Assembly (NCBI RefSeq): GCF_003573695.1 | Contig: NC_039361.1 | Location: forward strand, 35,157,702 to 35,221,701 | Direction of reading: 5' to 3' | Source of the DNA: Papaver somniferum | Lineage: Eukaryota > Streptophyta > Magnoliopsida > Ranunculales > Papaveraceae | DNA: 64,000 nt | In this document: in pieces, positions 58,511 through 64,000 of the stretch | Numbering within the stretch: the first letter of the stretch is position 1 | How the letters are laid out: every line of letters starts with the position of its first letter | Translations under genes and position numbers: made by a program | The notes under the pieces: model-generated | Told to the model about the DNA's origin: nothing | The model's database searches: none | Seen by the model: only the letters and a program-made list of their open reading frames with translations

Positions 58511-58702
58511 GATAAAGCCTGGGGCGGAGCCATATTGAGAGGTGTGTGCAATTGCATCCCCTCAAATGTGGGCACCTAAGCCTAATTTAAACTAATTTAT
58601 CTCATCTTTAGTCATTTTAACCCTTTTGCTCCCCTAAAATATGTGTTGAATGGTAACTTGCACACCCATTTCTTGAATCCTGGCTGCGCCCCCCGATAAA
58701 GC
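58511..58702. mobile_element. hAT-type MITE with 8-bp target duplication
   Basis: The 176-bp element at 58519-58694 has ends CTGGGGCGGAGCCA and, inverted, GGGGGGCGCAGCCAGG, and GATAAAGC is duplicated exactly at 58511-58518 and 58695-58702. The GGGGCGGAGCC terminus is common among plant hAT MITEs. Confidence 0.7.
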
Positions 58703-58898
58703 TGCTAAGTTTAATAGGAGGTATGATGTAACAGGTGAATGGGGAAATATACCTCCCCATACCATCCTATAAACTTTGTATTCATTCTCATTCTTAACAT
58801 TGTTATCTTTTCTAGCCAAAAAAATAAAAAAAATTTGAATCCGAGTCATCTGACTTATTACACATGAAATAATATGATGATAGAAACTTTTGAATTCA

Positions 58899-61661
58899 AT
58901 CTTCCCACTGGATATAATTCAGGCAGTTCAAGATTTTTTTTAAAACCGGTAACCTAAATCCGGAATTGAACTATTCATTCATAACTCTGATACCTAAAAT
59001 ATCCACTCCACAAACCCCGTCAAATTTCAGACCCATCAGCCTGAGTAATACAATATACAAGATCATATCTAAGATTCTAGCAAACCGGCTAAAGCCAATC
59101 CTAAACAAAATAATTTTCCCAAATCAATCAGTCTTTTTTCCAGGGAGACAGATCACGGACAACATTATCATCGCTCATGAGATTATTCATTCAATGAAAA
59201 AATCAAAAGCCACAAAAGGATATTTCACCTTAAAGTTAGATCTGTCTAAAGCTTTCGACAGAGTGGAGTGGAACTTCATCAAATCAGATCTATCAACACT
59301 AGGTTTTGCTGATACGTGGGTAAAGCTTATAATGCAATGCATTTCAACCACCTCCTTTTCTATCCTCCTAAATGGTTCCCCGGGTCCGAAATTCACCACT
59401 TCCAGAGGTCTAAGACAGGGTGACCCACTTTCTCCATACTTATTTTTAATATGCATGCAGATTCTTTCTAGACTCCTAGAAAAAGATGTTTCTGAAAAGA
59501 AAATTTCGGGCCTTAAAATTAATAAAGTTGCCCCGAACATCTCTCATATTTTTCGCAGATGACTGCTTTTTATTCACAAAAGCTAATCTAGGTGAGGCCA
59601 AATTTTTATTAGACATATTATCAAGATTTGGGGAGATAACGGGACAAATAGTCAACCTATAGAAATCTGGTATCTACTTCAGCCCTAGAATTCATCCGAA
59701 ACATGGGAAAATCATTGCGAGAATTCTAAAAGTTCCTCTAACGACAAAAAATGATAGATATCTAGGAACTCCTCTCTTCTTTGGTAAAAATAGAAAAGAA
59801 GATTTTAAACCTCTATTACAAAGATACTATGCCACTCTTCAAGGCTGGAAATCTAAATTGCTCTCTCAAGCTGGCAGAACAGTTCTAATAAAATCCATTC
59901 TTCAAGGTTATCCAACTTACCAAGTGCAAGTGCTAGCTATTCCTAAGGAAACGTTAGATCAGATGGACAAAATCCAAAGAGATTTCTGGTGGAAAAAAGA
60001 CAAGCCCAAAAGCAAAGGAGGATATATTAGGGCTTGGGCCAGCATCTGCAAGCCTATATCCCAAGGAGGTCTTGGAATCAAGAATCCGCACCAGTTAAAC
60101 ATAGATCTCCTTACTAAACTAGCTAGCCGTCTCATATCAGAGCAAGATCAACTTTGGGCTCAACTTCTCAAAGCTAAATACTTCCCAAACTCTCATCCTC
60201 TGGAATTCTCTAGATCTTCCAAATTATCTTGGATTTGGACTAGTATAAAAAAAGGTTTGGATCTCATTAAAGGCAATTTTATCTGGTAAGTAAAAAATGG
60301 AGCTTCTACAAAAATTTGGGAAGACAAATGGATTCCTAGCACAGAGATCATTCAGAAGCTCATTAATATTCAAGAGTCGGATCAACAAAGGGTAAATGAG
60401 TTGATCACTCCCGAGGATACATGTGATCAAGAAAAACTTGATACTTATTTTGATCCAGAAATAAAAGCGAGAATCCTAGCTATTACTCCAAAAACACAAG
60501 AACAAGACAAAGTCAGATGACAACATCATCCTTCAGGAACCTTTTCGGAAATGTTTATAACTTTCTCATAAACCAAGATCAAGAGAGTAATTCATTAACC
60601 TCCTTTCCCTGGAAAAAAATATGGAAAATCCAAGTAATCCCAAGAATAAAGTTATTCATCTAGAAATTAGCTCAAAAAGCATTTCCAACTAACTCAAGAC
60701 TTGGGGCACATAATTCAGACAAAAACACAGAGTGTCCAATGTGTAATTCCCAAGATCAAGAATCAGAACAACATCTTTTTCGCTTTTGCCCCTTTGCAAG
60801 AGCAATTTGGTTTGGTCTTTCTCTAGAAGTAGTGAACGCTACAATTACTTCGGACACCATAGAAAGTTGGGTAAAAGAGTGGACCACAGTCCAAGATTTC
60901 AATCAACTATCGGATAAAATAGCTACTATATCCTGGTTCATTTGGAAACACAGATGCTCGGTGATTTTTGAGAAAATAAACCCGAACCCGATTCACCTTA
61001 TGGAGCAAATAAAGAAATTTCTAAACCAGAATACTCAGGCAAGGGTCCAAAACTTAATGAAGATGGAAAGAAGAAATAACCCCAAAGAGAAATGGTCTGA
61101 CATATCTTCGGATTGGATAATATTTATTGATGCAGCTTTCAAAAAAAAGGATTCGACCATGGGATATGCTTTTTTACTTTACTCAGTGGACAACGAAATA
61201 TTTATGTATATTGAAGCTGGTTCGGAGTGCGCCTCCTCAGCCTTTCATGCAGAATCAAAAGATTTACTAAAGGCATCTTCATAGTTAAGTAAATATATAT
61301 TATCCATTGTCTCAATAGTAACGGACTGCAAAACTTTGGTGGAGACGATCAACAAGTCTCGCAAAGACTCTCCTTGGACTGCGGATAACACCATACAAGA
61401 AGTGATCTCAATTTTGAAGAAACTTCCGCAAGCCCAGGTAAAGTATATAAACAGGAAATATAACTCTGCAGTGGACCAAATAGCAAAAGAAGCTCGAGTA
61501 AAGCATCTTCGGCACAGGTTCTCTCACATTCAGCACATGGTTCTAAAATCTAGTGTTATTTCCAATGTTTTTGATAAAAATGAGACTTTAAACGTGTTGT
61601 ACTATATTTCTTGATTAATATAATTCTTCTTTACATCAAAAAAAAATCTTCCCACTGGATA
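58899..61661 (+). mobile_element. 5'-truncated L1-type LINE with 16-bp target duplication
   Basis: The element occupies 58915-61645 and ends in an A run (61638-61646). ATCTTCCCACTGGATA is repeated exactly at 58899-58914 and 61646-61661. Endonuclease and ORF1 are missing, as expected from incomplete reverse transcription. Reverse transcriptase, zinc-binding region and RNase H are present but interrupted. The clean duplication shows a genuine target-primed insertion. Confidence 0.93.
58966..61614 (+). pseudogene. LINE reverse transcriptase-RNase H, broken
   Basis: RT blocks in order: FITLIPKISTPQTPSNFRPI, LANRLKPIL, DLSKAFDRVEW, SRGLRQGDPLSPYLFL, then after a frameshift near 59553 FFADDCFLF (catalytic FADD), and RYLGTPLFFG. 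The zf-RVT region follows (CPMCNSQDQESEQHLFRFC). A type I RNase H covers the C-terminus (IIFIDAAF, FHAESKDLL, VTDCKTLVETIN, YNSAVDQIAKEA). Stops at about 59659, 60288, 60518, 60572, 60660 and 61282 and the frameshift prevent a full product. The RNase H domain is typical of plant L1 lineages. Confidence 0.88.
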
Positions 61662-62963
61662 ACTTCTAGCAGGACCGGTCTTGGTGGGGAAGAAGGGAAA
61701 GCCCCACTTTGGGGCAACAGGCCTAGAGGGGCAACAAAATATGAGTTTTTCTTTTCTTTGTTGGTCATATTTAGTTGGGACGAAGATGAAGATCGGAGAA
61801 GTAATTTTCTCATCAGTTGAAAATCGACTTTTAATGGTTGCTAGGATTTCTGTTTGAAATAGTTTTTAGTCCTATCTATCTCTCACAATTAGAAAATCGA
61901 CTTAAGTTGGCGTTGCTAGGATGTCTATTCTGAAATAGTTTAATGTTGTGTTTATTCTAGTTTTAGAATGCGACGTAGATTCTACTACAATTTCATTGCG
62001 TTTAAGGATTTCGTTTGGAAATCTACTCCATTTTATTTTCGGGGATTTTGGTCAGAAATATCCAACTACAAGATTTAATGTACATGTACTTCCTGCCCTA
62101 GAAAAACACAAAATACCATATACGACATGTTCTTTATGAATTAAGACTATGCATTTGGCATTCTTTCTTCGCCTTCCCATCTATGTACATATCGGGACAC
62201 TATACATGTACTTGTTTCCCTTCTTGAATACAATATTCATAGACGATATGTAATCGACGATTAAATGTTGATAATTAGTATGATGCCTTTTCAGTATGGA
62301 TATGAAATTCAAGAAGCTTATAAACAACCTTATGCAGGGTTTTTTAAGATAAGGGGCAACTTTCTTTGGATCTGCTTTGGGACAAAAAAAAATCAGGAAC
62401 GACCATGCTTCTAGTCAGATATATGAGTCAAATAAGACCTCAAGTCAGATTCAGATTCCGAATGATCTAAACAAACAAGGTGTTACTCAGGTAACATTGC
62501 TAACTTTACTTTTCTAAAAGGGCTTCAAAAACATTGCATGGGAACTTCAAAATAGATTATAGTAACTATCTTCGTCATATAGACACCGAACAATTGGAAA
62601 TCTACCCATTCAGTTCAATTTGAACAAAAATCATTCATTTGAAACAAAAACAATGTTCTTCAGAAGAATAAAATGGGCTCAAAGGTTATTGAATAATGAT
62701 ACAATTAAAGTCAAAATTAGTAATAGAAAGAAATACTATTCGTCCATTACATATATAGGCCATGGAAATAAAGTATGCAAATAGAAGGATTAAATTTTAG
62801 GAGAACAAACTAATCAACAATTAAAAAGAAAACAGGTTTCTGCAACCTTCTTTTGATCTAACTTCCCAAAAAGCGATCTGACGTTATATCTTTAGTGCCA
62901 AGATCAATCTACTTCCTTTGTCCGAAGTCGAATACGGGCACATAGAAATGGATTCAAGCATTA
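61662..62963. other. Intergenic, no gene recognised
   Basis: Only short chance frames. 61665-61740 has a Gly/Lys-like G-rich phrase reminiscent of the 'ggtccggtcctg' repeats at 57862-58162, possibly another decayed MITE end. The last part (from about 62870) is the likely 3' UTR of the FKBP exons that follow on the minus strand. Confidence 0.4.
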
Positions 62964-63211
62964 TCATTCGGTGATAGCAACTACTTCGATTTCAAAAACC
63001 AGCCATGCGTCTGGTGGTACACCATATCGGACTGACCCTGTAGAGGCATATCTGAAATACACGGCATACTGATTATATAGCAGAAAAAAAGGTGTATCCT
63101 AATCATTTTTGAGAAGAAATGATACATAAAAGGTAAAGTTAGTGTAAAATTGATGTGCATTACCCCAAAGATGGTGGAACTGTTAGTCTTCTTTTATCAC
63201 CAATGCGCATA
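62964..63211 (-). CDS. FKBP-type prolyl isomerase, last two exons
   Basis: Minus-strand exon 63211-63164 encodes MRIGDKRRLTVPPSLG. After a GT-AG intron, exon 63051-62964 encodes YASTGSVRYGVPPDAWLVFE, continues IEVVAITE and stops. These are the conserved C-terminal strands of the FKBP fold, and the intron position and phase equal those between exons 8 and 9 of the gene at 27699. Unlike that gene, this copy keeps the canonical PPxLGY-like and GVPPDAWLVFE text, so it is closer to a catalytic form. The acceptor before MRIG reads CAAG. Upstream exons should lie to the right but Helitron-like DNA begins at 63260; whether the gene is intact beyond the window cannot be told. Confidence 0.75.
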
Positions 63212-63259
63212 CTTGAAATATGCAAACAAGGTTGGGCATGAAACGGCTTTCATGTTACA

Positions 63260-64000
63260 CTAGATTTTGTGCCCGTGCTACGCACTAGGCAGACTCGAAA
63301 CCATCCTACGCACCGTGCTTAGGATTTTTTTGATTTGATGTTGCTCGGGTTCGCCTCGCCCCGATGCATGTTTAGGACATTTGATTTGGTATGGCTTGAC
63401 TCAGCTTCGCCCCGTCTCGATGCATGCTTGGCTCAACTTCTCCCCGTCTCGATGCATGCTTGGCTTAGCGGACCCGAAAACCATCCATCATCATCTTTTT
63501 TTTTACCCTTTTAACCGATGTGGCACATAGCCTCCCCCATCGATCATTTTCATTTGGTGCCGTGGGGTGTCGTGCCACCTTGATACTTAGGATTTTTTAT
63601 TTGGTGTGGTTCGGCTTCACCTCGCCCGTTCCAATACATGCTTGCTCGATTTCGCCTCGCCCCGTCCCGATCCATGCTTAGGAATTTTAATTTGGTGTGG
63701 CTCGAATTCGCCTCACACACGCATTGATCTAAGCATAAGTTATGTCAATCATTTATTGAGAACTTATTCTCGGGGAAATCCACAATTAGGTTTTTCATAC
63801 TAAAATGTTACTCCTAGAATATTTGACCAAAATATAGGGGAAATTTGTAGTATCAGCATCAAATCCAACTTTACTATATTTTAAAAAAAAAATTGTTTGG
63901 AAACTTTGAATTGAACATTTCAAAATTCAATTTAGATTTCACATGTCCAATTAATTTAAAAGGATGTTGAGCATGAGGATCCAAATAGACTGTCATAGTG
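63260..64000 (+). mobile_element. Second Helitron-like element, start only
   Basis: Begins CTAGATTTTGTGCCCGTGCT, identical for 20 bases to the start at 3803, followed by several GGTTCGCCTCG/GGCTTCGCC repeats with TCCCGATGCATG spacers (63335-63715). It runs off the window. It sits inside the presumed intron of the FKBP gene, like the first copy in the pseudogene. Confidence 0.45.

Overview
The window is AT-rich plant nuclear DNA, almost certainly from a eudicot with a large, repeat-laden genome. The evidence is spliced genes with GT-AG introns, a plant ABCD2-type ABC transporter, a PPR gene, an MBOAT wax-synthase family, FKBP43/53-type immunophilins, and nested Ty3, Ty1, LINE, hAT and Mutator elements. 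The family mix would fit a basal eudicot such as a poppy relative, but nothing here proves the species. There are no bacterial features and no CRISPR array.

Left part (1-9.5 kb): LTR debris (1-1777), a LINE RNase H remnant, and a complete non-autonomous Mutator-like element (2233-3247, 9-bp target duplication). Next is a broken FKBP-like gene (exons 1-2 at 3483-3686, exons 3-4 near 8750-8940) whose second intron holds about 4.9 kb of inserted, Helitron-like DNA.

9.5-27.2 kb: an intron-less, frameshifted retrocopy of a plastid-type ABCD2 ABC transporter (minus strand). It is split by a Ty3-like LTR element (10964-26541, duplication AGGAT) that carries gag and protease but no reverse transcriptase, plus an antisense spliced reading frame. 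That element's left LTR is in turn split by a second LTR element (11117-18186, duplication GTATG). Removing both restores the ABC reading frame, so the order of insertion is clear.

27.7-30.7 kb: the best intact gene, a nine-exon FKBP-type protein of 526 residues. It has an N-terminal nucleoplasmin-like domain, 13 repeats of about 19 residues, and a divergent C-terminal FKBP domain.

31-57 kb: a minus-strand family of very short genes made from only the N-terminal nucleoplasmin-like half of that protein. There are five copies (A at 33 kb, E at 46 kb, B at 52 kb, C at 54 kb, D at 56 kb). C is intact (131 residues); A, B, D and E are damaged. Two copies travel with a broken wax-synthase/sterol acyltransferase (MBOAT) gene, so the array grew by segmental duplication. 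It was then inflated by a truncated Copia element, an autonomous-type hAT (37213-41586), a non-autonomous hAT (42107-44960) and a 1.5-kb solo LTR.

57-64 kb: an internally deleted PPR gene, two hAT-type MITEs, a 5'-truncated LINE with a 16-bp target duplication, the last two exons of another FKBP gene (minus strand), and the start of a second Helitron-like element running off the right edge.

Intron-exon joins were made by eye from splice consensus, reading frame and comparison between copies; no alignment or transcript was available.
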